Of a stretch of DNA of 64,000 nucleotides, positions 52,564 to 61,762 are shown piece by piece. Numbering within the stretch: the stretch's first letter is position 1; each line of letters starts with the position of its first letter. Source of the DNA: TK10-74A sp965217625 (lineage in GTDB: Bacteria; Chloroflexota; Dehalococcoidia; Bin125); NCBI GenBank assembly GCA_965217625.1, contig OZ244557.1:2418001-2482000 (forward strand), given 5' to 3'. The notes beneath the pieces are model-generated. The model had not been told where the DNA came from, made no database searches, and saw only the letters and a program-made list of their open reading frames with translations. Both the position numbers and the translations under genes were made by a program.

Positions 52564-54162
52564 TCAGGCCGTGTGCTCCGCCAGCGCGCGCCTCATGCGG
52601 CGCCACGGCTTGCCGCGCGCGGCCGCGTAGGCCGCCGTGATGCTCGCCCGCTCGGGCTCGAGCTCGGCGCGCCGCAGCGCGGCCAACTCGCCCATCGCCA
52701 GGCGCGTGCCCGGAGGCAACCCCTGATCGACGTGCGCCAGCATGCGAAACTGCCGCGCCGCGATCACCGCATCCTGCCGACGCCCCAGCCCATCCTGCAG
52801 CGCGACCAGCCGCGGCAGCAGGCGGGCCGCGGCCTTGGGATAGAGCGGCGCCAGGAACTCCAGCGCGTAGCGCAGCCGCTTCACGCGGATGCGCAGTGCG
52901 TGCAGATCGGCGTCCGGCGTTTCCGCGTCCAGCCGATCTCCCCGGCGACGCACCTGCGCCATGCGACGCCGCAGCACCCGCGCCGCCGCGTCGCCGACGG
53001 TCAGTCCGGCGGTTCCGTTCGGCCCGCCCGACCCCAGCTCACCGATCGCGGCGTCCAGCCCCGCCAGCAGCGCCTCGAATCGCGGCGTGTCCAGCGCCGC
53101 CAGCATGCGGACGCGGGCGGCCTCGCGCTCCCCCGCCAGCCGCGCGATCAGCGGCGCGAACGCGGAGGCGGCGCCAGCCGTGGCCGCCTCCGACTCCAAC
53201 TCCGCGATCTGGACGTCCAGGTCGCGCACATCGCCCAGCGCCCGGCGCGCCCAGCCCAGCTCACCCCGCAGCGCCTGAGTCGCGCCGGGCAGCGCGTCGC
53301 GGAACAGCGCGATGACCTCCCACATGCGCCGGCTGGCGATGCGCATCCGGTGCACGGCCTCGGGGTCCGACCCCGCCCGCGCCGCCATCTCGTTGCCGGC
53401 GAAGACCGACGCCTGCGTCACCAGCGTTGACCGCACCAGCAGTCGCACCGGCGTCTCCGGCCGGATGGGCGCGGGCGGCGGATCCTCCGTGGGCGCGGAC
53501 GCCGCGACGTCGCCCAGCCCCGCCTCGACCTTCGACTGCTCCGCGCGCCGCAGCGAGGCGCAGCCTGCGAGCCGCTGCGCCAAGTCGTGCAATTGGGCGT
53601 CGGCCGCCCCGATCGACTCCAGCTCCAGCCGCACGAGGTGGTCGGCGCCGGCGCCCGGCGATGCCCGCTCCAGCGTCGTCTCGTCCAGCGCGACGTCGGC
53701 GATCGGGCGGCTCGCGCCGCTGGCCTCAACGTGCTCCCGCCGCGTGCGCACGGTCAGCGCCCGCGCGAGCGTCGCGGGGCCCAGCAGCAGCCGCAGCCGG
53801 ATGCCCACCGGCCCGCGCGCGGCGATGAGCGACGCGGCGTCGGCGGCGGGGATCGGTTCGCTGATCTCGCGACGGCGCTGCGGCCCCTGCGCCGACCAAC
53901 TGGTGGACTTGAGCGTGGCCTCGCAGCGCCCGTGGGCCGTCCGAGCGCGCAGCGCCCAGCCGGCCGCGCGCAGACGGCCGTCCCCGGCGTCGAAGTAGAC
54001 ATCCACGATCTGCTCGGTCGGCAGCGGCCGCAACGACAGGTCGGCCAGCCGCGCCGCCGTGCGCAGCGCCTCCCGCGCGGCCCCCGCGTGCGGCGCGTCG
54101 AACTGCCACTCGACTTCGTCGCCGCTGCTCCCGGCCGGGGCCGCACTCAGGGGAGTCACCAT
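52564..54162 (-). CDS. CYTH-CHAD domain protein
   Basis: A 532-residue protein. The N-terminal CYTH domain (about 1-215) has a modified ExExK motif (EVEWQ in DEVEWQFDAP, the Lys being Gln) and VDVYFDAGDGRLRAAGWALR. The CHAD domain (about 240-525) has the His/Arg-rich helices VHRMRIASRRMWEVIALFRD and LHALRIRVKRLRYALEFLAP, which bind polyphosphate. CYTH domains hydrolyse triphosphates, and the changed motif may reduce this. It lies between Ppx, SixA and PPK1 and is divergent from PPK1. Confidence 0.93.
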   Translation of the reverse strand: MVTPLSAAPAGSSGDEVEWQFDAPHAGAAREALRTAARLADLSLRPLPTEQIVDVYFDAGDGRLRAAGWALRARTAHGRCEATLKSTSWSAQGPQRRREISEPIPAADAASLIAARGPVGIRLRLLLGPATLARALTVRTRREHVEASGASRPIADVALDETTLERASPGAGADHLVRLELESIGAADAQLHDLAQRLAGCASLRRAEQSKVEAGLGDVAASAPTEDPPPAPIRPETPVRLLVRSTLVTQASVFAGNEMAARAGSDPEAVHRMRIASRRMWEVIALFRDALPGATQALRGELGWARRALGDVRDLDVQIAELESEAATAGAASAFAPLIARLAGEREAARVRMLAALDTPRFEALLAGLDAAIGELGSGGPNGTAGLTVGDAAARVLRRRMAQVRRRGDRLDAETPDADLHALRIRVKRLRYALEFLAPLYPKAAARLLPRLVALQDGLGRRQDAVIAARQFRMLAHVDQGLPPGTRLAMGELAALRRAELEPERASITAAYAAARGKPWRRMRRALAEHTA

Positions 54163-54321
54163 AACGCGGCGAGTCTAGCGAGTCGGCGGTCGGCTGCCCA
54201 ACAAGGGCGAACTTGAGCCCCGCTCCCGGCGCGCCGGGGATCCTCCTTATGATCGGGAAGCGCCTATGATCGATGATGCATGATGTTCCGGGCGCGGACT
54301 CGCGCAGGGAGACGATCGGCG

Positions 54322-56466
54322 ATGACCACCGAGCAGGCGCCCCCTGCCCCCAACCAGCCAGCCGCCAACCTGCCCGCCCTGCCGGCCGTGCGCGCCCTGA
54401 CGCACGAGGCGGCGGTCGCGCTCGACATCGACGCCCTACCCCCGTGCGATCTCTACGCCAATCGCGAGACCTCCTGGCTCGACTTCAACGACCGCGTCTT
54501 CGCCGAGGCCATGGACCCGCGCAACCCGCTGCGCGAGCGCGTCGAGTTCCTCGCCATCGCGGCCAGCAACCTCGACGAGTTCTACGCCAAGCGGCTGGGC
54601 TGGTTGCAGAGCCGGCTGCGCAGCGGCCACGACGAGCAAACCGTCGACGGTCTCAGCATCCGCGAGCAGCTGAACATCGTGCGCGAACGGGGCGCGACGA
54701 TGCGCCATCGCTACGCCGCCTGCTGGCGCGACCAACTCGCGCCCGGGCTGGCCGCCGCCGGCGTCCCCGTCTCGTCCTACGCCGCCCTCTCGGCCGTGCA
54801 GCGGGCCCGCGTGCGCGAGTACTTCGTGCGCGACGTCTTCCCGGTGCTGACTCCGCTCGTCGTCGACCCCGCACACCCCTTCCCCTTCATCTCCGGCGGC
54901 AGCCTGTCCATCGGCGCCAACGTCACGGAGCCGGAGACCGGCGACGTGCGCTTCGCCCGCGTCAAGGTGCCCGGCAACCGCCCCCGCTTCGTCGACGCGG
55001 GTGACGGCGTCTACGTCGCCATCGAGGAGGTGATCGGCGCCCACCTGGACCTGCTCTTCCCCGGCGCCGGCTTCTCGGACTGGTGGCTGATGCATGTGCT
55101 GCGAAACGCCGACATCGACGCGCCCGACGAGGCCACCGACGACCTGCGCGAGGTCGTCGGCACGATGATCGAGCGGCGGCGCATGGCGGCGCCCGTGTGC
55201 GTGGAGTTGTCGGCCGACCCCAGCGACGCGCGGGGCCACGTGTTGCGTCGCGAGCTGGGGCTGTCGGCCGACGACGTGCTCGTCCTGCCCTCCCCCCTGC
55301 GCCTGTCCGACATCACCGAGTTCGCCGCCGTCGCCAGCGAGGCCCCGGCGTTCGCCGCCCCCATCCCGGCGGTCCCCAGCGCCTTCCGCGAGGCCGCTAC
55401 CGGCGACGAAGTCTTCGAGACGCTGCGCGCCGGCAGCGTGCTGGTCCACCACCCCTACGAGTCGTTCGACGCCAGCGTCGCCCGATTCATGCGCGCCGCG
55501 GCCGGCGACCCCCGCGTGCTCGCGATCAAGCAGACGATGTACCGCACCTCCCCCGACTCGCCCCTGCTCGAGGCCGCGATCCGCGCCGCCAGCCTGGGCA
55601 AGCAGGTCGCCGTCATCGTCGAGCTGACCGCCCGCTTCGATGAGGCCAACAACATCGAATGGGCGCGCCGGCTCGAGGACGCCGGCGTGCACATCGCCTA
55701 CGGGCGCCCGAATCGCAAGATCCACAGCAAGATGAGCCTCGTCGTCCGTGACGAGCCCGACGGCGTGCGGCTGTACGGGCACATCGGCACCGGCAACTAC
55801 AACTCCAAGACGGCGCGCGTTTACACCGATCTGGGCCTCTTCACCTCCGACCCCGCCGTCTGCAACGACCTGCTCGCGATCTTCAACCAGCTCACCGGCT
55901 ACGGCCGCTTCCCCACGACGCAGCAGATCGTGCTCGCCCCATCGCGCCTGCGATCGGCGATCCAAGAGCGCATCGAGCGCGAGATCGCCCACGCCCGGGC
56001 CGGGCGGCCGGGGCGCATCATCTTCAAGATGAACGCCCTGGAGGACACCGAGCTCACGCGCCTGCTCTACGCGGCCGGCCAGGCCGGCGTCCAGGTCGAT
56101 CTGATCGTGCGGGGCATCTGCCGGCTCCGCCCCGGCGTGCCGGGCCTCAGCGAGAACATCCGCGTCGTCAGCGTGATCGGGCGCTTCCTTGAGCACTCCC
56201 GCGTCTACTACTTCGCCAACGACGGCGCGCCCGAGTACTTCATCGGCTCCGCCGACCTCATGAAGCGCAACCTCGACGAGCGCGTAGAGGCCACCGTGCC
56301 CATCCGCGACCCTCGCCAGCAGGCGCACCTGCGCCGCCTCTTCGACGTCATGCTGGCCGACGAGCGTCAGGGCTGGCGGCTCATCGATCGGACCTGGTCG
56401 CGGGCCGAGCAATCGGAGCAGATCGGCACCCACGCCACCCTGCTCCGCGAGGCGCCGTTCTCTTAG
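54322..56466 (+). CDS. ppk1: Polyphosphate kinase 1
   Basis: A 714-residue PPK1 (family about 690). The N-terminal domain has NRETSWLDFNDRVFAEAMD and IAASNLDEFYAKRL. The catalytic region carries the phosphorylated His H468 (NRKIHSKMSLVVR) with YGHIGTGNYNSKTARVYTD, and the second His H625 (FLEHSRVYYF). It reversibly makes polyphosphate from ATP at the membrane face of the cytoplasm. The ATG at 54322 follows GGGAGA; an earlier ATG at 54280 is less likely. TATGAT sequences at 54248 and 54265 may belong to its promoter. The stop overlaps that of the converging M28-like gene by four bases. Confidence 0.96.
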   Translation: MTTEQAPPAPNQPAANLPALPAVRALTHEAAVALDIDALPPCDLYANRETSWLDFNDRVFAEAMDPRNPLRERVEFLAIAASNLDEFYAKRLGWLQSRLRSGHDEQTVDGLSIREQLNIVRERGATMRHRYAACWRDQLAPGLAAAGVPVSSYAALSAVQRARVREYFVRDVFPVLTPLVVDPAHPFPFISGGSLSIGANVTEPETGDVRFARVKVPGNRPRFVDAGDGVYVAIEEVIGAHLDLLFPGAGFSDWWLMHVLRNADIDAPDEATDDLREVVGTMIERRRMAAPVCVELSADPSDARGHVLRRELGLSADDVLVLPSPLRLSDITEFAAVASEAPAFAAPIPAVPSAFREAATGDEVFETLRAGSVLVHHPYESFDASVARFMRAAAGDPRVLAIKQTMYRTSPDSPLLEAAIRAASLGKQVAVIVELTARFDEANNIEWARRLEDAGVHIAYGRPNRKIHSKMSLVVRDEPDGVRLYGHIGTGNYNSKTARVYTDLGLFTSDPAVCNDLLAIFNQLTGYGRFPTTQQIVLAPSRLRSAIQERIEREIAHARAGRPGRIIFKMNALEDTELTRLLYAAGQAGVQVDLIVRGICRLRPGVPGLSENIRVVSVIGRFLEHSRVYYFANDGAPEYFIGSADLMKRNLDERVEATVPIRDPRQQAHLRRLFDVMLADERQGWRLIDRTWSRAEQSEQIGTHATLLREAPFS

Positions 56467-57620
56467 GGTCTCCGCGCCAGCGCCGCCGCGACGGCGAGCA
56501 CGGCCCTCGTCACCCGCTCCGTTTTTTCGAGGTCGATCGTGTGCGGCCAGCGATCGTCGGGGTGGTGGAACCAGCGGTTGCCGCCGACGAGCGAGAAGTA
56601 GCGACCGCCCGCGTCGTGGATGTTGCGCGCCTCGCCGCCCGGCCGCCGGCCGACCGGGGCGACGGCCTCCGGCGCGACCCCCGCCCGCGTCAGCGCCGCC
56701 GTGCCCAGCCGCAGCAGTTCCTCGTCCGACGCCTGATGTCGCACCACACCGTCGCGGGCGGCGAAGTTCGCCCCCAGATGGATCCATGCGTGCGCGCCGG
56801 CCCCGAGGTCCGGGTTCGCGCGCAGGTAGTGGTCCAGGCCCACGTGGCCCAGCTCGTGCCCCGTGTTGGCCGCGAAGATCACGTCGCGATCGGGAGGCTC
56901 GGCCGCGAAGCGACGCAGGCACGCCAGCCACGCGGCGACGCCCCCCGCCCGCTCCGCCGTGCAGGTCCACCAGGCGCTGATCGGCGTCATGATCACGAGC
57001 GGCGCCAGCCCCGGCTGGGCGCCCGCGACGCGCGCTTGCACGTTGCTCGCGACGGTCTGCTCGATGGTCATGTGCGCCGTCAGCCGGGCGCGCGCGCCCC
57101 GCGCGGCGGCGGCGTCGAGCCAGGCCGCGTGCTCGCTGCCGACCTGCAGCACGGGCGGCCCGAACGGCGCGCCGAAGGCGTCGGCGTTGATCGGCGCCAG
57201 CCCCGGCTCGACGAGACGCCCCTCGGCGACCGCCACGATCGCCGCGTGGCGGTCGCTCCTGCGCGCGCGCAGCAGCGCCTCCGTCGCCGCGCCGCCGCTG
57301 GACTCGTACCGCGCGACCGCGATCCCGCCCGATCCGTCCGTGAGGCCGGTCAGCGGTGCGGTCAGCCCCGCCGCATCCGTGAGCCCGCCGTCGAACAGCG
57401 GCAGGCCGGACGCCGCGCCGCCCGCCGGCCCCTCGACCGCGACGCTGCACTCATGCGGCACGCGCCGCGCGAAGGGGAACGCGTCGATGTGCGGCTCGAC
57501 CCCCGCCACGCCGGCGAGGCCCGCCAGCCACTCGGCGGTGGCGGCGTCGCCCGCCGTCCCAGTGCGGTGGTCGCGGATCGCGTCCCAGCCGCGGATGTCG
57601 GATGCAATCTGATCGCGCAC
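56463..57620 (-). CDS. M28-peptidase-fold protein with degenerate zinc site
   Basis: A 385-residue protein with the layout of M28 aminopeptidases: an N-terminal part, an inserted PA-like domain (about 60-190) and a C-terminal catalytic part. Active M28 enzymes have an H-x-D motif followed by a DDN-type metal ligand. Here these read MTPISAWWTC and AERAGGVAA. The later segment NTGHELGHVGLDHYL and a His near the end (WPHTIDLEK) remain. With at least two metal ligands gone, peptidase activity is doubtful; it may be a binding protein or use other residues. It has no signal peptide. Confidence 0.75.
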   Translation of the reverse strand: MRDQIASDIRGWDAIRDHRTGTAGDAATAEWLAGLAGVAGVEPHIDAFPFARRVPHECSVAVEGPAGGAASGLPLFDGGLTDAAGLTAPLTGLTDGSGGIAVARYESSGGAATEALLRARRSDRHAAIVAVAEGRLVEPGLAPINADAFGAPFGPPVLQVGSEHAAWLDAAAARGARARLTAHMTIEQTVASNVQARVAGAQPGLAPLVIMTPISAWWTCTAERAGGVAAWLACLRRFAAEPPDRDVIFAANTGHELGHVGLDHYLRANPDLGAGAHAWIHLGANFAARDGVVRHQASDEELLRLGTAALTRAGVAPEAVAPVGRRPGGEARNIHDAGGRYFSLVGGNRWFHHPDDRWPHTIDLEKTERVTRAVLAVAAALARRP

Positions 57621-57629
57621 GGCCGGCTC

Positions 57630-58349
57630 CTAGGCATCGCGTCGGTGGAGAGCGCGGCCGATCGTTCGCCGCGGGCGCATATCGACCGGCTGCGTGCTGC
57701 GCTCCGAGATGTAGCGTACGAGGTCGTAGACGCCCGCGACGTAGCCCGGCACCGCCGTCGCGACGCGGCCGACGGCCGGCCGGCTGTGCGCGTCGCTCCC
57801 CGCCACCGGCGCCAGATCGAGCTGCACCGTGTGGGCGTGGTGGTAGCCGCCCACCGTGTCCGAGTGGTCGCCATTCACCACCTCGACCCCGTCGAACCAG
57901 GTCCGCATCTCGTCCCAGCCGGGCTGGCGGCCGGGCCGGTATCGCATCGGGTGCGCCAGCACGGCCACGCCCCCCTCCGCCGTCACGATGCGCCGCAACC
58001 GCTCAATCTCCAGCAGCTCCGGGTGATAGCGCGGCAGCCCGAAGACCAGCACGTGCCCCACGTCGGTGCCCAGTTCCATCCCCGACAGCAGCGTGAACGC
58101 GTGGCGCTCGCCCAGCTCGCGGATCTCCGCCTCCGGCCAGAGCGAGTTGTGCTCGGTCAGGCAGAGTGCGTCCAGGCCGCGCGCCTTGGCCTGCGCGATC
58201 AAGTCCTGCACGGAGACGCCGCTGTCCCGCGAGCGGTTCGAGCTGTGGGCGTGCAACTCGATCAGCGAGCCGCCCGGCGGGCGCACGCTCTCCGCGCTGG
58301 CGAGGTCCGCCGGGTCGATCAGGTGCGAGGCCCGGCGCGCGCGCCTCAC
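57630..58349 (-). CDS. PHP-domain metal-dependent phosphoesterase
   Basis: A 239-residue PHP protein with the four metal motifs: LIELHAHSSNRSRDSGVSV, LCLTEHNSLWPEAE, VAVLAHPMRYRPG and VAGSDAHSRPAVG. PHP proteins hydrolyse phosphoesters, for example 3',5'-nucleoside bisphosphates or short oligonucleotides. It starts at GTG 58349, overlapping the EtfA stop (GTGA), so it is translated with the electron-transfer flavoprotein. The reason for this link is not evident. Confidence 0.88.
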   Translation of the reverse strand: MRRARRASHLIDPADLASAESVRPPGGSLIELHAHSSNRSRDSGVSVQDLIAQAKARGLDALCLTEHNSLWPEAEIRELGERHAFTLLSGMELGTDVGHVLVFGLPRYHPELLEIERLRRIVTAEGGVAVLAHPMRYRPGRQPGWDEMRTWFDGVEVVNGDHSDTVGGYHHAHTVQLDLAPVAGSDAHSRPAVGRVATAVPGYVAGVYDLVRYISERSTQPVDMRPRRTIGRALHRRDA

Positions 58350-59329
58350 GCGCCCCGCTCGCGTGCCAGGCGGACGAGCGCCGGCAGCACGTCGAGCGCG
58401 TCGTCGACGATGCCGTAGTCCGCGAAGGTGAAGATGGGGGCGTCGGCATCGGTGTTGATCGCCACGATGCAGCGCGCGTTCGAGCAGCCCGCCATGTGCT
58501 GGCTCGCCCCCGAGATGCCGACCGCGAAGTAGACGTCCGGCGTGACGATCTTGCCCGTCAGCCCCACCTGCTGCTCGAAGGAGGCCCAGCCGTCGTCGAC
58601 GATGGCCCGCGACGCCCCCGGCATCCCGCCCAGCCCCTCGGCCAGCTCCCGGATCAGGCCGTAGTTCTCGCCGTCCTGCAGTCCGCGCCCCCCGGCGACG
58701 ACCACCGTGGCGTCCTCGAGCCGCGGCCCGGCGACGTCGGGCGCCGCCTCCAGCGTCGTTACACGACCGTCGGCCTCGGGGATCGCGAGCGCGATCGTCG
58801 GGGCGCCGCGTCCGGCCCGACGATCGGGGATCTCCGCGACGGCCGGCGCCAGCCCGATCACGCGCGGGCCGGGCGCGCGGAAGGCGTACGCTGCCCGGGC
58901 CGCCCCGCCGAACACCGCCGCGACGGCGATCACGTCTCCGCCCTCGGCCCGGACCTCGGTCGCGCCGATCACCGATGCGCCGTCCAGGCGGGCCGCCAGC
59001 CGCGGCGCTAACTCCAGCACGTCGGGCCCGCGCGGGATCAGCACGATGCGCGCCTCGGTGCGCCGCACGGCGTCCGCCGCGATCGTCACGCACCGCCCAC
59101 CGTCGAACGCGGCCAGGCCGGGCGCGTCCGCGACCAGGACCAAGTCGGCGCCGCGTTCCGCGGCCTCGGCGGCGGCGGACGCCAGATCGGCCCCGATCAG
59201 CGCACAGGCGACGTCGCAGCCCCGCTCCTGCGCGAGCGCCCGCGCCGTGCCCAGGGCTTCGCCGTCGGCGTCGCGCAGCGACCCGCCCGCCTCGACCGCG
59301 GTTACCAGCACCAGCACATGCTCAGCCAC
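58346..59329 (-). CDS. etfA: Electron transfer flavoprotein alpha subunit
   Basis: A 327-residue EtfA. The C-terminal FAD domain is well conserved: VVAGGRGLQDGENYGLIREL, WASFEQQVGLTGKIVTPDVY, AVGISGASQHMAGCSNARCI and AINTDADAPIF. With EtfB it collects electrons from acyl-CoA dehydrogenases such as those at 29174 and 49170 and hands them to the quinone pool. It overlaps the EtfB gene by 8 bases and the PHP gene by 4, so the three are tightly coupled. Confidence 0.95.
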   Translation of the reverse strand: MAEHVLVLVTAVEAGGSLRDADGEALGTARALAQERGCDVACALIGADLASAAAEAAERGADLVLVADAPGLAAFDGGRCVTIAADAVRRTEARIVLIPRGPDVLELAPRLAARLDGASVIGATEVRAEGGDVIAVAAVFGGAARAAYAFRAPGPRVIGLAPAVAEIPDRRAGRGAPTIALAIPEADGRVTTLEAAPDVAGPRLEDATVVVAGGRGLQDGENYGLIRELAEGLGGMPGASRAIVDDGWASFEQQVGLTGKIVTPDVYFAVGISGASQHMAGCSNARCIVAINTDADAPIFTFADYGIVDDALDVLPALVRLARERGA

Positions 59330-60146
59330 TCAGCAGCCCCCGATCCTTGAGTTGCCGCATGAGCCGCGCCGCCTTCTCGGCCGCCGAGCCGCCCTCGATG
59401 ATCAGGCAGTGGCCCTGCACGTCGGGCACCATCAGCTGCGTCAGCTCGACCCCCACCGCGCCCGGCGCGTCGACGTAGTCCGACGCCTGCCGCCGCTCCG
59501 GGCGCTGTCGCCGCGCCTGCATCATCCGGCGGCTGCTGGGGTAGCGCGGCGTGCCGATCTCGTTCGAGATGCTGACGACGGCCGGCATCGTCGCTCGCAC
59601 GACCTCCTCGCCGCGCGGCGTCACGCGGACCACGCGCAGCGCGCCGTCATCGACCTCCACCCCCGCCGACATCGTCACCAGCGCGGCGTCGAGCCGCTCC
59701 GCCAGGGCCGCCGGGACGGTCCCCTGGTCGTAGTCCGACCCCTGGCGGCCGCAGAGCACGAGGTCCATGTCGCCGAACTCCTCGATCAGCCCGGCCAGCA
59801 GTCGGGCCGTGCGGAAGCCGTCGCCCAGCCCGGCCGCCGGGTCGACGATCTGCACCGCGTCGTCGGCCCCCATCGCGACGCAGCGCTTGAGGATCGCGCC
59901 CGCCTCCTCGTCCCCCACGGTCACGACGGTGATGCGGCAGTCGACCCCGGCGTCGCGGATGCGCAGCGCGGCCTCGACGGCCTGCTCGTCGTAGGCGTTG
60001 ATGATCCGCGGCACCATCTCGCCGACATCGAAGGCGCGGCCGCTGGCGTCCACCGTCAGGCGGCCCCAAAACGCGTAGCTGTTCACCCCGTCCGGGTCCA
60101 AGACCTGCTTCGCGCAGACGACGATGTGCAGTGGGCCGTCGGGCAT
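59322..60146 (-). CDS. etfB: Electron transfer flavoprotein beta subunit
   Basis: A 274-residue EtfB: IVVCAKQVLDPDGVNSYAFW at the start, NAYDEQAVEAALRIRDAG, and DLVLCGRQGSDYDQGTVPAA, an AMP-binding segment. It forms a heterodimer with EtfA. No ETF-quinone oxidoreductase or bifurcation partner is adjacent. It lies in a same-strand series after the nitronate monooxygenase and a small hypothetical gene, only 30 bases from the latter. Confidence 0.95.
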   Translation of the reverse strand: MPDGPLHIVVCAKQVLDPDGVNSYAFWGRLTVDASGRAFDVGEMVPRIINAYDEQAVEAALRIRDAGVDCRITVVTVGDEEAGAILKRCVAMGADDAVQIVDPAAGLGDGFRTARLLAGLIEEFGDMDLVLCGRQGSDYDQGTVPAALAERLDAALVTMSAGVEVDDGALRVVRVTPRGEEVVRATMPAVVSISNEIGTPRYPSSRRMMQARRQRPERRQASDYVDAPGAVGVELTQLMVPDVQGHCLIIEGGSAAEKAARLMRQLKDRGLLSG

Positions 60147-60176
60147 GTCAGCGTCCTCACGGCCCCCGGGGCGCGG

Positions 60177-60479
60177 TCACGGCGCGGGCCCGATCGGCGG
60201 CGGCGGCCAGGGCGAGCCGTCCAGCGGGTAGACGAACGTCTCCTCGCACCAGACGGCGCGATCCTCGAAGTGATCGGGCTTCTCCGTCAGATCGACGATC
60301 TCCACCCAGCGCCAGGGCGGATCGCCGTGGTCCAGGCGGCGACCGCTCAGCGCCCCGCGGAAGCTCTCGCGTACGCCGTGCTGGAAGCCCGGGATCTGAT
60401 GCCCGCCGTCGGCCTCCACGACGAGGCCGGCGATCGCCTGGTCGACGTAGATGCGGGGGGATGGGTCGCCCGTGCTCAC
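60177..60479 (-). CDS. Hypothetical small protein upstream of EtfB
   Basis: A 100-residue protein not recognised. It starts at GTG 60479 and reads RIYVDQAIAGLVVEADGGHQ, then PPWRWVEIVDLTEKPDHFED and a Pro-rich end. No signal peptide or membrane segment is seen. It lies 15 bases after the nitronate monooxygenase and 30 bases before EtfB, filling the gap on the same strand. This favours a real co-transcribed gene over a chance frame. Function unknown. Confidence 0.6.
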   Translation of the reverse strand: MSTGDPSPRIYVDQAIAGLVVEADGGHQIPGFQHGVRESFRGALSGRRLDHGDPPWRWVEIVDLTEKPDHFEDRAVWCEETFVYPLDGSPWPPPPIGPAP

Positions 60480-60494
60480 CGTCGCGGGCCGGCG

Positions 60495-61592
60495 CTAGGC
60501 GACCGGCTGGCCCAGCACGTGGTCGAACTGCTCCTGGGCCTCCTCGACCAGGTCGTAGACGACCTCGGCCGCCGGCTTGATGCCGTGGATGCCCTCCACG
60601 CTCTGCCCGGCCGGCGTGGTCTGCCAGTCCTCCAGCTTGGCCTCGCGGATCCCGGCCAGCAGGCCGTCGACCAGCATGCCCTGCAGCGGCATCGGCAGCG
60701 GATCCGGCGCGTCGGGCTGCTTCCAGGCGTCGGACCAGTTCGAGCGCAACTGCCGGATCGGCTTGCCCGACGTGGCCCGCGACTGGACCGCGTCCTCGGC
60801 GTGCGCGTCGACCAGCCGCTGCTTGAGGAACATCTCCGTCGCCGACTCGTTCGTCGCCAGCCAGATCGTGCCCGTCCAGATGCCGTCGGCGCCCATCGCC
60901 AGGGAGGCGGCCAGGTGACGCCCGGTCGAGACCCCGCCGGCGGCCAGCACCATTGAGTTGCTCCCCTTCGCGATCTCGACCACCTCCGGCACCAGCGTGA
61001 ACGTGCCGATCGTGCCGCTGTGCCCGCCCGAGTCGTAGCCCTGCGCGACGATCACGTCGACGCCCGCCTCGACCTGACGGCGCGCCTGCCGCGGCAGTCC
61101 CACCAGCCCCCAGACCTTCATCCCCTGCGCGTGCGCCCGCTCGATGATGAAGGCCGGGCTGCCCAGCCCCGAGGCGAAGATCGGCACCTGCTCCTCGAAC
61201 AGCACCTCCAGCTGGTCGCGCGAGCGCTCCAGCAGTTTGCCCCAGCTCTGCCCGGTGCGCTTCGGCTCGGGGACGCTGAGATCCTGCTTGAGATCCTCGA
61301 CGAAGTCGCGGTGGCCCTGCGGGATCATCGCTTCCAGGTCCTCGAACTGCCCCTCGACGAACGACGCCGGGACCAGCAGATCGACCCCGAACGGCTTGCC
61401 GCCGATGCGCTCGCGGACCCAGCGAATGTTGGTCCGCAGCTCGTCGATCTCCATGCCGCTGCCGCCCAGGATGCCGATGCCGCCCGCGTTGCAGACCGAC
61501 ACGATCACGTCGCGGGTGTGCGCGAAGGCCACGATCGGCACCTCGCAGCCGTATTCCTCGCAGAGCCGGGTGTGGAGGGGATCGCCGTTCAT
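60495..61592 (-). CDS. Nitronate monooxygenase / enoyl-reductase-like FMN protein
   Basis: A 365-residue FMN TIM-barrel of the nitronate monooxygenase family. It shows VSVCNAGGIGILGGSG, the catalytic-His segment AQGYDSGGHSG, and AAGGVSTGRHLAASLAMGAD with GIWTGT for phosphate binding. Members oxidise alkyl nitronates; related proteins are FabK-like enoyl reductases or take part in unusual oxidations. The ATG at 61592 starts the conserved frame. It stands between the linalool dehydratase-like gene and the ETF genes. Confidence 0.88.
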   Translation of the reverse strand: MNGDPLHTRLCEEYGCEVPIVAFAHTRDVIVSVCNAGGIGILGGSGMEIDELRTNIRWVRERIGGKPFGVDLLVPASFVEGQFEDLEAMIPQGHRDFVEDLKQDLSVPEPKRTGQSWGKLLERSRDQLEVLFEEQVPIFASGLGSPAFIIERAHAQGMKVWGLVGLPRQARRQVEAGVDVIVAQGYDSGGHSGTIGTFTLVPEVVEIAKGSNSMVLAAGGVSTGRHLAASLAMGADGIWTGTIWLATNESATEMFLKQRLVDAHAEDAVQSRATSGKPIRQLRSNWSDAWKQPDAPDPLPMPLQGMLVDGLLAGIREAKLEDWQTTPAGQSVEGIHGIKPAAEVVYDLVEEAQEQFDHVLGQPVA

Positions 61593-61762
61593 CGTGTTTC
61601 CTCGGATCGTGGCGCCGGCCCGCCTGTTCGCGGGCGAGGCGTAGCGTCCGCCGCGAGTCCGGCGGATCGCGTGCATTGTCCCACGGGGAGCCCGGCCTGT
61701 CATGTCGCCGCCCAAGGGGCCACGCCGCGACCGCCGAACGCGCCCGATCCCCACCCGCCGCC

